DNA of 64,000 bases, taken from an uncultured Flavobacteriaceae bacterium (GTDB taxonomy: Bacteria > Bacteroidota > Bacteroidia > Flavobacteriales > Flavobacteriaceae). The DNA is taken from assembly GCA_937923515.1 (NCBI GenBank), contig CALDUF010000029.1:1-64000 (forward strand), read 5' to 3'. How positions within the stretch are numbered: the first letter of the stretch is position 1; every line of letters begins with the position of its first letter. The notes below the pieces were generated by a model. It was not told the DNA's origin and did no database searches. It worked only from the letters and a program-made list of their open reading frames with translations. Below, piece after piece: positions 10,575-20,138 of the stretch. A program made the position numbers and the translations under genes.

Positions 10575-11756
10575 TTAATTAAAAGGATGACGTTCTTGCC
10601 AATCTTTTGATGGATTCATAAACCGAAACACTTGCTTTAAAATAACATTTAAAACAGTATTTGTATGCTTTAGATACATTTCCATAGCCCGTGGTTTAGC
10701 ACCTACAGAGCTCTTAATTTCCATAGCGGTTCTAGCATACACAATGGTATCAAAATTGTGTTCAATCCCAAATTTAGCCATATCGTACAACATATTTAAG
10801 TAGAGCTGGTTGGGGTATTGGTGTTTACAATCATAACCTAAAAAATATGTTTCTAAATGTTTATTATTAAGAATTAGGGTAAAAAAACCAATAAGTTCAT
10901 TATTTAGATAATACCCAAATACCTTGAAAGCTTCACCTAAATTATCTTTAAGTGCATAAAAATGATTTTCAGGCAATATAAACGTATTAAACTTCGCATT
11001 ATTTGATACATTTAGGTAAAGCTCATAAAGCTGCTTAGATTGCCTTTTAACAGCTTCTAAATCCATTTCTTTAGGTACTATCCCATTTAGCTTTTTCTTA
11101 GCACGTTTATAGCGTGTTCTATATTTTTTGTTCATTGAAGCTACGTAATCTTCATTACTACTCCAAGTGTCCCTAACAGACATTATCATATTTGGTTGTA
11201 CCGTGGCTTTATGCAATTTTTCCTTTTGAAAAAACGTAGTGTCTAGAAAAACATCTTCTGTAAAAAAATCTTTAACAAGAATTAGCCGTATTGTTTTATT
11301 ATGGGTTGTTTTAAAAATAGATTTTAATGCTGTAACACCTTTAAAAACTTCAGAATAAAAGTTGGTTTTAGAAATTTTATCTGCATCAAAATACAACCCG
11401 TGTTGCCCTGTATGCGTTAGGTTACCTACTACTAAAATATTACCCTTAAGTACTTTTGAAATGGCATTTTTTAAAACCGATTTGATGCAAGATGTCTTTG
11501 TGTTTCTAAACATATCTTTTAAATACATTTGCACACGCTGCACTAAGGCTACACCTACTAAATCATTGTCTTTAAAAACACCAATGTAAAACACATTGAT
11601 GTTTACTGGCGATGCATGTTCTAAAGCGTTTAAGTATGCTGAATTTAAAAATATGTCGTGCGCTACTAGAGCATCCCATGCTTTGGGAACTTCTACTATA
11701 CTCTTGTAAATGCTATATTGTATCAATAGAAAAAAGAAAAGACTGAAAATAAACAT
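10575..11756 (-). CDS. GNAT/FemAB-like acyltransferase
   Basis: 393 aa; MNKKYRTRYKRAKKKL and VFGYYLNNELIGFFTLILNNKHLETYFLGYD resemble FemAB/GNAT-like proteins. Confidence 0.55.
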   Translation of the reverse strand: MFIFSLFFFLLIQYSIYKSIVEVPKAWDALVAHDIFLNSAYLNALEHASPVNINVFYIGVFKDNDLVGVALVQRVQMYLKDMFRNTKTSCIKSVLKNAISKVLKGNILVVGNLTHTGQHGLYFDADKISKTNFYSEVFKGVTALKSIFKTTHNKTIRLILVKDFFTEDVFLDTTFFQKEKLHKATVQPNMIMSVRDTWSSNEDYVASMNKKYRTRYKRAKKKLNGIVPKEMDLEAVKRQSKQLYELYLNVSNNAKFNTFILPENHFYALKDNLGEAFKVFGYYLNNELIGFFTLILNNKHLETYFLGYDCKHQYPNQLYLNMLYDMAKFGIEHNFDTIVYARTAMEIKSSVGAKPRAMEMYLKHTNTVLNVILKQVFRFMNPSKDWQERHPFN

Positions 11757-11790
11757 CCTCAGTCTTTAACTATGTTAAAAGTTTACAAAA

Positions 11791-12267
11791 TTATACCCAA
11801 CCACTAATAATTGCGCCCATTACAGCGAGCACTATTACCCAGTAGCCTGCGTTAATAAGTGTGAGTTTAAATGGTTTACGTTCAAAAAAATTAATTATAC
11901 CAATTATTGGAAAAACAAACATTACTCCAGCCATACCACCATGAATAGCACCATGACCAAAACTCCTATATTTACCTGCCCATTCTGCTAAAAATGCTTT
12001 AGCAGTATCGCCTTCTAAATGGCCTTCAGTCATTCCATACACACCCATTTCGTGAATTACCAAAAACTGCGTAAAAAACGAAAGAATAATTGCCAACACT
12101 AAGGAAACTCCAAAAATAACTGCCATATTTCCAGACTTTAAGTGCTCTTCTGTGACACCAGAAGCTTTCATCCAAGCATTTTGAAAAAGCATTGGACCAT
12201 ACCACAAAAAACCCAAAATCATAGGTACTAATGCGGCAACAAGAATTGCAATAATGTTAAATTCCAT
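11791..12267 (-). CDS. DUF1761-like membrane protein
   Basis: 158 aa; FLWYGPMLFQNAWMKASG motif plus several TM helices. Confidence 0.65.
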   Translation of the reverse strand: MEFNIIAILVAALVPMILGFLWYGPMLFQNAWMKASGVTEEHLKSGNMAVIFGVSLVLAIILSFFTQFLVIHEMGVYGMTEGHLEGDTAKAFLAEWAGKYRSFGHGAIHGGMAGVMFVFPIIGIINFFERKPFKLTLINAGYWVIVLAVMGAIISGWV

Positions 12268-12326
12268 AATATTAAAAAATTATAGTTGGTAGTTAAATAT
12301 AGCTAAAAATAAAATGACAGCCGTTT

Positions 12327-13871
12327 TTAAGGATGCAATGCAAATATACTTTGTGATGTTTGATATTTAAACCCTTTAATTTCTATAAGATCTAACATGC
12401 TGTGAAATAATACATCGGTGGGTAAGTGTTTATTGCGGTTGCTTTGTAAAGCTTTGATTTTATCTGGATATTTTTCTTTAAATTTTTCTGAATACCAAAC
12501 AATCATAGCTGGGTTTTTTGTAGACTGAGTGTTTTGACCATGCATCCATTTACCATCTTCTCCAAGAGATTCTCCATGATCTGATAGATAAATGAGACAC
12601 GAGGGTGCTTTCTCTTTTTCTAAAGTTTTTATGATTTCGTCTAAAAAAAAATCTAAATATACAATGGTATTATCATACGAGTTTATCATTTGTGCCTTAG
12701 TAACCGAAGGTATGTGTTTTGAATTAATAGTAGGCTTAAATTTTCTGTGTTTATCGGTATATCGGTTTTCATACCACCAATGACTTCCTATCATATGAAG
12801 CGTAAAGAGACCATTACCTTTAAGTGTAGAAAATTTAGTTTTAAAGGGCACTAGTAATTCTTCATCTAACGCCTTATTAAAACTTAATACAGATCGTAAA
12901 CTATCTATTAATATTACATTTTCGTTTGTTTTTACAATGGTAGAATAACTGCTCTCTAACTCCTGGTTGCCCACCCAAAGTGTATTGTATTTACATTGTT
13001 TAAACACATCAAAAACAGATACTATAGTATCAAGCGTTTTATCTTCTACGCTTGCATCTGTTATTATTCTAGGTAAACTAGATGATGTATAGGTGTGTGG
13101 CGTGTAAACATTAGCATAACTTACAGTGTTTTTTCTTTGAGCTAATAAAGGGTTTGTTGCTCTATGGTAACCGTTTAGTTGTAAATGGTCTGCTCTAACA
13201 GTTTCACCTAAAACTAGCACAATTTTAAGGCTATCTACTTCACTTGTAATAGCGCCAAAGTTTCTATTAAGATGATAGGGCTCTTTTTTTAAATAGTCTT
13301 TTACACCATAAATAACATTGTAGGGCAACCTACTTTTTAAGGTATTTCCTCTTTTGTTTTCAATTATAAAAAAACTAACAATAGACACTACTGAAATAAC
13401 AACAAATGGTGCATTAATTTTTATAGGTTGAATTTTTGTGTAGAACCTATGTAGTAAAACAATAACAAAAACACAGATACCAATACATGCAAAAACAGGT
13501 ATTGATAGCATTTCCTTCACCATAGAAGGTTTTGTTTCTAATACAATTTCTACTAGAGCATGGGTAATCGAAATGTCTTGAGTATAAGTCCAATAAGCAA
13601 ACAGAGAGAGGATAAAAAAACAGGGAATAAATAAGAGCCTAAACAGCCATTTATGTAATGTAGCTAAATAAATGTAACCAGATAAAGAAAACTGCAATAA
13701 TACAATGTGAATGCCATAAAGTAACCTGTCTTTATACCCAGATAGCGGAATATGTACATAGGATGACAGCGTAATAAAAGCAACAAAAACAACATTTAGC
13801 AACACATAAAACAGTATTTGTTTTTTATGTGTTTTATAAAAAGTTGATATTTTATTTTTTAAACTTTCCAT
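12327..13871 (-). CDS. Phosphoethanolamine-transferase/sulfatase-fold membrane protein
   Basis: N-terminal TM helices; VLGETVRADHLQLNGYHRATNP, HMIGSHWWYENRY and YLSDHGESLGEDGKWMHG motifs. Confidence 0.85.
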   Translation of the reverse strand: MESLKNKISTFYKTHKKQILFYVLLNVVFVAFITLSSYVHIPLSGYKDRLLYGIHIVLLQFSLSGYIYLATLHKWLFRLLFIPCFFILSLFAYWTYTQDISITHALVEIVLETKPSMVKEMLSIPVFACIGICVFVIVLLHRFYTKIQPIKINAPFVVISVVSIVSFFIIENKRGNTLKSRLPYNVIYGVKDYLKKEPYHLNRNFGAITSEVDSLKIVLVLGETVRADHLQLNGYHRATNPLLAQRKNTVSYANVYTPHTYTSSSLPRIITDASVEDKTLDTIVSVFDVFKQCKYNTLWVGNQELESSYSTIVKTNENVILIDSLRSVLSFNKALDEELLVPFKTKFSTLKGNGLFTLHMIGSHWWYENRYTDKHRKFKPTINSKHIPSVTKAQMINSYDNTIVYLDFFLDEIIKTLEKEKAPSCLIYLSDHGESLGEDGKWMHGQNTQSTKNPAMIVWYSEKFKEKYPDKIKALQSNRNKHLPTDVLFHSMLDLIEIKGFKYQTSQSIFALHP

Positions 13872-14844
13872 TTAATATTGGCACATATTTATTTATCAAT
13901 ATTAATATTGGATATAACATTGCTATTTGAACACATGTTAGTAAAAGCTTGGTTGGTTCGCTAAATTTAAACATAGTAATTCCCACTACCATTAAACCTA
14001 ATTTAATTACGGTTAGCGCCCTTAATTGAAGCGCTAATAATGGTATAGTGTTTCTACCCAAAAACGATAAAAATTTATGGAACTTTATTTGCTTAACCAA
14101 AAGCGTGAAGCATAAAACACCTGAAAATGCACTTATTATAAATAGAAATAAATTTCCGTATTCAGACCTGTACATGTCTATTTTAGAATTAAGCATTCCT
14201 GCGGTGACGCTAACTATAAAAGCAAAAATCAACACAATATAAACTTTAGTATTCTTTTTTATATGATGTATTTTGTTCTTAAAATAAAATCCTAAGCCAT
14301 AAAATAATAGAGATACACAAGCAACATCTATACTCCAAGGCAAATGAAAATTAGAGTACATAGGATACGTAAATCCAAATATGATACATAGCAACCAAAA
14401 AGAAATTCTTAATACCTTATGTTGTATTTTTTGAACTATAGAGAAGAGCAGGAAACTTAAAAATATACACGGTAAAAACCACATTGGTATGCCCCAATCC
14501 ATATACGTTATATCACCTTGAGCATAAAACACACCAACTAAACCGTTTAAAGGATCTAAGTTTAAGGTAGCGCTATTACCGTAGTGCCTTCCTAATACCA
14601 CCCAAAATGTATAAAGTAATAAACTCCATATAAAATAGGGTGCCAAAATACTTTTAGCCCTGTGAAGTATTGCTTTTTGATGGATAGTTTTTGGATGAAA
14701 CATACCCGCTATAACAAAAAATAGCGGAATATGATATGAGTAAATGTAGTGCTCCAAAAAAGGAAAATTATGACCATAAATCACAGAAAAAATACCAATT
14801 CCTCTTAGTTGATCTACCCATTCATATCTCACCTTTTCTTCCAA
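13852..14844 (-). CDS. Acyltransferase 3 family membrane protein
   Basis: RYEWVDQLRGIGIFSVIYGH N-terminus and YSYHIPLFFVIAGMFH; polytopic. Confidence 0.85.
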   Translation of the reverse strand: MEEKVRYEWVDQLRGIGIFSVIYGHNFPFLEHYIYSYHIPLFFVIAGMFHPKTIHQKAILHRAKSILAPYFIWSLLLYTFWVVLGRHYGNSATLNLDPLNGLVGVFYAQGDITYMDWGIPMWFLPCIFLSFLLFSIVQKIQHKVLRISFWLLCIIFGFTYPMYSNFHLPWSIDVACVSLLFYGLGFYFKNKIHHIKKNTKVYIVLIFAFIVSVTAGMLNSKIDMYRSEYGNLFLFIISAFSGVLCFTLLVKQIKFHKFLSFLGRNTIPLLALQLRALTVIKLGLMVVGITMFKFSEPTKLLLTCVQIAMLYPILILINKYVPILNGKFKK

Positions 14845-14846
14845 AA

Positions 14847-16835
14847 TTATAGCTTATTTGCCTCTAGTTTTAAAAGCTCGTTTTTATCTTCGATAGCTTT
14901 AGAAACAAACTCAGTAATTGCCTGATTTTTATCTAAACCTTGTTTTAACAAAACTTGTAATATTAAGGTAACTGCTATTCGTGTTCCTACTTTTTTTGCA
15001 GCTGTATTAAACAATGGTTCTACCTCATCGTAGGATACATTTTTAGCTAATTCTAAAATTTCGGCACGTACCTTTTGTTGTTTTGCTTCTGGTAAATTTG
15101 TGTACTTTTTACCAAGCTGTTTTATAACATCAATTGCTTTGCGTTTTGGTTGATTATTTTGCGGTTTTGCCTGTTGGTTTTGTTTTGGTTTTTGTTTTGC
15201 CCAAGTATCTCGTAACCCTACAGTTTTATTAAAAACCAATGCGTTTGATGTAGAAACATCATCTACATTAAAATACCCTAGTCGTTGAAATTGGTAACGC
15301 TCACCAATTTTAGCTTCTTTTAAACTCGGTTCTACAAAAGCTTGAAGAGTGTTTAACGATTTCGGATTTAAAAATGCCATAAAATCTTTATCCTGATGAC
15401 TATCAGGTGCCTCATCCATAAACAACCTATCGTATTCTCTAACCTCTGCTTTAATAGCATGCGCAATAGATACCCAATGTAAGGTGCCTTTTACTTTTCT
15501 GTCGGTATCTTCAGAATATGTACAGTGTATTTCTGTAACTTCTCCATTACTATCTTTTACAACACTTTCAGCTTTTATAATGTAAGCATTTTTTAACCTC
15601 ACCTCACCACCTAACTTCAATCTAAAAAACTTATTACTAGCTTCTTCTTTAAAGTCTTCTTTTTCAATATATAATGCTTTTGAAAATGGTATTTTTCTAA
15701 AACCAGCGCTTTCGTCTTCTTGGTTATTCTCTGCATCTAACCATTCTACCTTATCATCAGGATAATTGGTAATAACTAGTTTTACAGGATTTAAAACCGC
15801 CATAACGCGGGGTGCTATCTTGTTGAGATCTTCACGAATACAAAACTCTAAGAGTGATACATCAATCACATTATCGCGCTTCGCAACGCCAACGGTTTCT
15901 ACAAATTTACGTAAGGCTGTTGGCGTGTAACCTCTACGGCGTAAACCCGATATGGTAGGCATTCTTGGATCGTCCCACCCGTTTACTATACCATCTTCAA
16001 CTAATTTAAGCAATTTGCGCTTACTCATTATCGTATAGCTTAAGTTTAAGCGAGCAAACTCACGCTGTTTTGGTCTAAGCTTGTTTGGGTCTACAACTTG
16101 GTCTAAAAACCAATCATATAGTTCTCTGTGGGGTTTAAACTCTAAAGAACAAAGCGAATGTGAAATTTGCTCGATATAATCGCTTTCGCCATGCGTCCAA
16201 TCATACATTGGGTATATGCACCAATTGTTACCTGTTCTATGATGTTCTTTTTTTAAAACGCGGTACATAATTGGGTCGCGCATTAACATGTTTACATGTT
16301 GCATATCAATTTTAGCGCGTAATATGTGTTCACCTTCATCAAATTCTCCGTTTTTCATGCGGTCAAATAAATCAAGGTTTTCTTCAATACTTCTATTTCT
16401 ATAAGGGCCATCAACACCAGGTTCTGTTGGCGTACCTTTTTGTTCCGCCATGGCTTCGCTTGATTGCGAATCTACGTAAGCCTTACCTTCTTTTATGAGC
16501 ATTATTGCCCAATCGTAAAGTATTTGAAAGTAATCTGAAGAATACAATACTTTATCCCATTTGTAACCTAACCAAGCTATATCTTGCTTAATAGCATCTA
16601 CATACTCTTGTTCTTCCTTGGCAGGATTGGTATCGTCAAATCTCAGGTTAACTGGCGCGTTATAATATTCACCTAAACCAAAACTAATACCTATAGCTTT
16701 AGTGTGCCCAATATGCAAATAGCCGTTGGGTTCTGGTGGGAATCTAAAGCGCAAATCGTTTTTAGACATTCCATTAGCCAAATCGGCTTCTATAATTTGC
16801 TCTATAAAGTTGCGTGATTTTTTTTCTTCAGACAT
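14847..16835 (-). CDS. glnS: Glutaminyl-tRNA synthetase
   Basis: RFPPEPNGYLHIGHTKAI, FDDTNPAKEEQEYVDAI, TIMSKRKL motifs. Confidence 0.95.
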   Translation of the reverse strand: MSEEKKSRNFIEQIIEADLANGMSKNDLRFRFPPEPNGYLHIGHTKAIGISFGLGEYYNAPVNLRFDDTNPAKEEQEYVDAIKQDIAWLGYKWDKVLYSSDYFQILYDWAIMLIKEGKAYVDSQSSEAMAEQKGTPTEPGVDGPYRNRSIEENLDLFDRMKNGEFDEGEHILRAKIDMQHVNMLMRDPIMYRVLKKEHHRTGNNWCIYPMYDWTHGESDYIEQISHSLCSLEFKPHRELYDWFLDQVVDPNKLRPKQREFARLNLSYTIMSKRKLLKLVEDGIVNGWDDPRMPTISGLRRRGYTPTALRKFVETVGVAKRDNVIDVSLLEFCIREDLNKIAPRVMAVLNPVKLVITNYPDDKVEWLDAENNQEDESAGFRKIPFSKALYIEKEDFKEEASNKFFRLKLGGEVRLKNAYIIKAESVVKDSNGEVTEIHCTYSEDTDRKVKGTLHWVSIAHAIKAEVREYDRLFMDEAPDSHQDKDFMAFLNPKSLNTLQAFVEPSLKEAKIGERYQFQRLGYFNVDDVSTSNALVFNKTVGLRDTWAKQKPKQNQQAKPQNNQPKRKAIDVIKQLGKKYTNLPEAKQQKVRAEILELAKNVSYDEVEPLFNTAAKKVGTRIAVTLILQVLLKQGLDKNQAITEFVSKAIEDKNELLKLEANKL

Positions 16836-16931
16836 AAAAATGTAACAATTACAGTAATTAGTTAGAAACTGTTGCTTTTAAATAAAAATATAAGCAAAAT
16901 TAGGTAATTTTACCGACTTAAAATCTGTTCA

Positions 16932-17294
16932 ATGGGAATTATAAAAGTAGAAAATATAAGGGTATTTGCATACCATGGGTGTTTAACTGAAGAAACCAAA
17001 ATTGGAAGTGATTATAGAGTAGATTTAGAGGTGAAGGCTGATTTGCAAAAATCTGCTAAAACAGATGCGCTCAAAGATACTGTAGATTATGTGTTTTTAA
17101 ACAGAGTGATTAAAAATGAAATGGCAATACCTTCTAAACTTCTAGAAACCGTTGCTAAACGTATACTAGATTGTATATTTAAAGAAAATACTTTAGTTAA
17201 AAAAGCGACGATAAGTATTAGTAAATTAAACCCTCCAATTGGTGGTGATGTTGAAGCTGTGACTATAAAAATGACACATAAGTTTAAAAAGTGA
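16932..17294 (+). CDS. folB: Dihydroneopterin aldolase
   Basis: 120 aa; VENIRVFAYHGCLTEETKIGSDYRVDLEV. Confidence 0.92.
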   Translation: MGIIKVENIRVFAYHGCLTEETKIGSDYRVDLEVKADLQKSAKTDALKDTVDYVFLNRVIKNEMAIPSKLLETVAKRILDCIFKENTLVKKATISISKLNPPIGGDVEAVTIKMTHKFKK

Positions 17295-17415
17295 TTTTTT
17301 ATGAGTAAAACTCTTAAATTTTTTTACATTTGCAGGACAGCTAGCCTTTTAAATTGAGTGTAATAATTCTAAAGGGTTTTTTAAATAATAAATCTATATT
17401 AGTTTATTATTAATT

Positions 17416-17487
17416 GGCGTCGTGGCCGAGTGGCTTAGGCACAGGTCTGCAAAACCTGCTACAGCGGTTCGATTCCGCTCGACGCCT
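17416..17487 (+). tRNA. tRNA-Cys (anticodon GCA)
   Basis: GGCGTCG...CGACGCC acceptor stem, CTGCAAA anticodon loop, GGTTCGATTCC T-arm, discriminator T; no encoded CCA. Confidence 0.96.
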
Positions 17488-17491
17488 CAAC

Positions 17492-17530
17492 AAAAAAAGA
17501 GATACTTTGTAAAGTATCTCTTTTTTATTT
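17492..17530 (+). terminator. Rho-independent terminator after tRNA-Cys (possibly bidirectional)
   Basis: AGAGATACTTT-GT-AAAGTATCTCT hairpin flanked by an A-run and a T-run. Confidence 0.85.
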
Positions 17531-17537
17531 TTGTGTA

Positions 17538-18233
17538 TTAGTTTGTGTGTTTTTCTTTTATTGGATTAATTTTATCAAACTGTTCTCTTATAAGCTCCTT
17601 TTCTTCAGGAAAAAACCCTTGTGCCAATAATAAAATACCAAAGCTTAGAATAACTAGTGCAATTACTTTTTTGGTTTTAAATATTAATCTTGGTGTGAGT
17701 TTATTTTTAAGCTTTTTGGCAACCGCTATTTTTACCAAATCGGTTAGTAAATATGAGATTAGTATGGTTGCTAAAAATATAAGCACTCCATTTTTAGATT
17801 CTGTAAGTGTATTTGCTAAAACAATAAAAGCTACCCAACCAATTAAAACGCCTATGTTTATAAAGTTGAGTAAAAACCCCTTTAGGAATAGTTTACCATA
17901 CCCTTTTTTTATTTCAACCTTATGGTATTCTCTTACTATATCTCTAAACGATTTTGAGGTTTTTATAAATGAAATTAAGCCATAAGCAACTAGCAAAACA
18001 CCTCCAAAAATTAAAAAATTAGGATCATCTTCTATTTTTTCTACTAACTTATTAGTGCTAAAAAATGCAACAACTATAAATAAAACATCTGCTAAAATTA
18101 CACCACAATCAAAAATTAAGGCGCTTTTAAATCCTTTAGTGGCACTAGTTTCAAGTAGCACAAAAAAAACAGGCCCAATAGTAAAGGCCAAAATAATTCC
18201 AAAGGGAATAGCAGTAATTATATCGTCGAACAT
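17538..18233 (-). CDS. LysE family transporter
   Basis: 231 aa polytopic; FGIILAFTIGPVFFVLLETSATKGFKSALIFDCGVILAD. Confidence 0.85.
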   Translation of the reverse strand: MFDDIITAIPFGIILAFTIGPVFFVLLETSATKGFKSALIFDCGVILADVLFIVVAFFSTNKLVEKIEDDPNFLIFGGVLLVAYGLISFIKTSKSFRDIVREYHKVEIKKGYGKLFLKGFLLNFINIGVLIGWVAFIVLANTLTESKNGVLIFLATILISYLLTDLVKIAVAKKLKNKLTPRLIFKTKKVIALVILSFGILLLAQGFFPEEKELIREQFDKINPIKEKHTN

Positions 18234-18280
18234 CTAACAGAAAAATCTCTTTACAAAGTAAAGAAATAAAAGACTAAATA

Positions 18281-18311
18281 AAAAAAGAGTGCTTTTTAAC
18301 AAAGCACTCTT
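18281..18311 (-). terminator. Rho-independent terminator for the 18337-19776 gene
   Basis: Stem AGAGTGCTTT / AAAGCACTCT; poly-T on the minus strand. Confidence 0.8.
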
Positions 18312-18336
18312 ATCAACAAACTAAACTTAGCAATTA

Positions 18337-19776
18337 TTATTGCTTAATTAACTTAATACTTTGTAAGCCAGATAAACTCTTAACTTGCGCAAAGTATAAG
18401 CCAGATTTTAAACTAGAGCCATCAATTGTAGCTTCTTTGCTATTAGGAGAAAGTGATAATATTTCTTTTCCTAAAATATCAATTACTCTTACGCTTTCAA
18501 TTTGAGTTTCGCCTCTTAGACTCCAACTATCTTGAGTAGGATTAGGGAATGCTTTAAATGATATTTTTGAAAAATCATCATTACTCAACACCACATTATT
18601 ATGAAGATATACGTTATCTAAATATGCAGTTCCAATAAGTCCCGCAGTGGTAATTAAAAACTCAGTAATATTAGCTCTTTCAAAAGGTGCGTTATCGTCA
18701 TTTGGATCATTATCAAATAAAGACTCTATTTCTACGTCGTAAGACACCCAAGTTTGGTTTTGTGTACCATCTCCAGGTAAAGCAATTGTACCTTCAATTG
18801 CATTAGTTTCTCCAGCACTTTCTGCATGGTTAGAAAGTTTAGGGTTAAACACTTGTCCATCAACAAACCCGTCGGCTACCCAAAAATCCATGTGTATGTG
18901 CGTCATTCCGCTTGCATCTACTACAGAACCTAAACTAGAACCCATAAATGTACCCAAGGTTAATGCTAAAACATTATTGCCTGCTATTTCTTCTTCTACA
19001 AAATTTGTAGGATCATCCCATGGCACATTATTTAAACCTATTGCGGTACCGTAAGCATCACCATAAATTGAAATAACATCAGCTGCAGCTCTACTTGGTG
19101 GCGTTGGTGGTGCTGAAGATGGAGGAACAGCACAAGGGGCACAATCAGGACCACCACAGTCTACACCTGTTTCGTTACCATTCATCATACCATCCGAACA
19201 CGTAGGGCCAGAAGCAACAGCAGCAACTGCTCTAATATTATCAAGATAAACAACAGCATCTACTGGAGGATTAAACCATGAACCAGGAGGCGTTGTAGCA
19301 TCCCAATTTGGAAAAACAGCTATTAATGGATAAACACCATTAGCATTCTCTGAGGTGTTATCTCTAGGGGTTGTAAAAGACACTATGGTTTCAACCCATA
19401 CAGAACCACCAGGATGTTGCACATCAACTGCAGATGGCGGAGCACCATCTATTCCGCTATCTACTTTTACAAGAATATCTATAGGAGTATCAGAATAGAT
19501 ATCCATAGTAATAGTCTTGTCTGTTGTTAAATCTACATTGGTTGTAAAGTTAACGTTTGCACCTTGCCAAGGATCACCAGCGCCAGCAACAACTTCTAGT
19601 CTTGCTACTTGTCCTCTAGAGCCTCCTGCTTCAGGATCAGCAACTACTGAGGATGAAGCTAATCCACTAAAGCCACCGTCTAGTGCAGAACCTGATTCAA
19701 AATCTTCAATTAGCACTTGTTGTCCGTATCCTAGAGATACAGCTAAAAAGGCTAATACTAATGTAATTTTTTTCAT
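18337..19776 (-). CDS. Secreted glycan-binding-type protein with T9SS type A C-terminal sorting domain
   Basis: Signal peptide; Cys motif CSDGMMNGNETGVDCGGPDCAPC; C-terminus KAFPNPTQDSW...GLYFAQVKSLSGLQSIKLIKQ; one domain resembles part of 35352-36785. Confidence 0.75.
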   Translation of the reverse strand: MKKITLVLAFLAVSLGYGQQVLIEDFESGSALDGGFSGLASSSVVADPEAGGSRGQVARLEVVAGAGDPWQGANVNFTTNVDLTTDKTITMDIYSDTPIDILVKVDSGIDGAPPSAVDVQHPGGSVWVETIVSFTTPRDNTSENANGVYPLIAVFPNWDATTPPGSWFNPPVDAVVYLDNIRAVAAVASGPTCSDGMMNGNETGVDCGGPDCAPCAVPPSSAPPTPPSRAAADVISIYGDAYGTAIGLNNVPWDDPTNFVEEEIAGNNVLALTLGTFMGSSLGSVVDASGMTHIHMDFWVADGFVDGQVFNPKLSNHAESAGETNAIEGTIALPGDGTQNQTWVSYDVEIESLFDNDPNDDNAPFERANITEFLITTAGLIGTAYLDNVYLHNNVVLSNDDFSKISFKAFPNPTQDSWSLRGETQIESVRVIDILGKEILSLSPNSKEATIDGSSLKSGLYFAQVKSLSGLQSIKLIKQ

Positions 19777-19892
19777 TGTTAAATAGTTTTAGTTGTTATG
19801 GGTAATTATAATTGCTCATAATTTTTTTAACCCCTAATTAATACATTCGTAAATTTAACACCAAAATATTGCCTTATCTTTAAAAAACACCG

Positions 19893-19909
19893 CTACAAAA
19901 AACATACAT
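19893..19909 (-). promoter_or_regulatory. 17-bp element shared with the susC promoter region
   Basis: CTACAAAAAACATACAT, identical to 46740-46756; lies 117-133 nt upstream of the 19776 ATG. Confidence 0.5.
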
Positions 19910-20029
19910 CGTAAAGAATTTAAGACCTTTATCAATTTAAACGTTTTAACAGAAATAATACACACTTAAACGATTGTTAATGGCATAAATAGCTTTATGA
20001 AGTGGAATTTAAAAACCGTGTTTTTTATT

Positions 20030-20070
20030 ATGTATGGGTAATGTTGTGGTAGAAAAACCACCACAACATT
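20030..20070. promoter_or_regulatory. Candidate PUL operator: two tandem 11-bp repeats plus an inverted copy
   Basis: ATGTATGGGTA (20030-20040), ATGTTGTGGTA (20041-20051), inverted ACCACAACAT (20060-20069); the same pair occurs at 46859-46880. Confidence 0.55.
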
Positions 20071-20138
20071 AGTGTTAAGGTATTTTAAATAAAAAGAATT
20101 AGATTAAACAGGTAATAATGCACTTAAAACACTAGGTA

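Noticed and set aside
17416-18311. tRNA-Cys with nearby hairpins considered as an integration site of a mobile element
   Set aside because: No integrase, no duplicated tRNA 3' end, and neighbouring genes are ordinary; the hairpins are explained as terminators.
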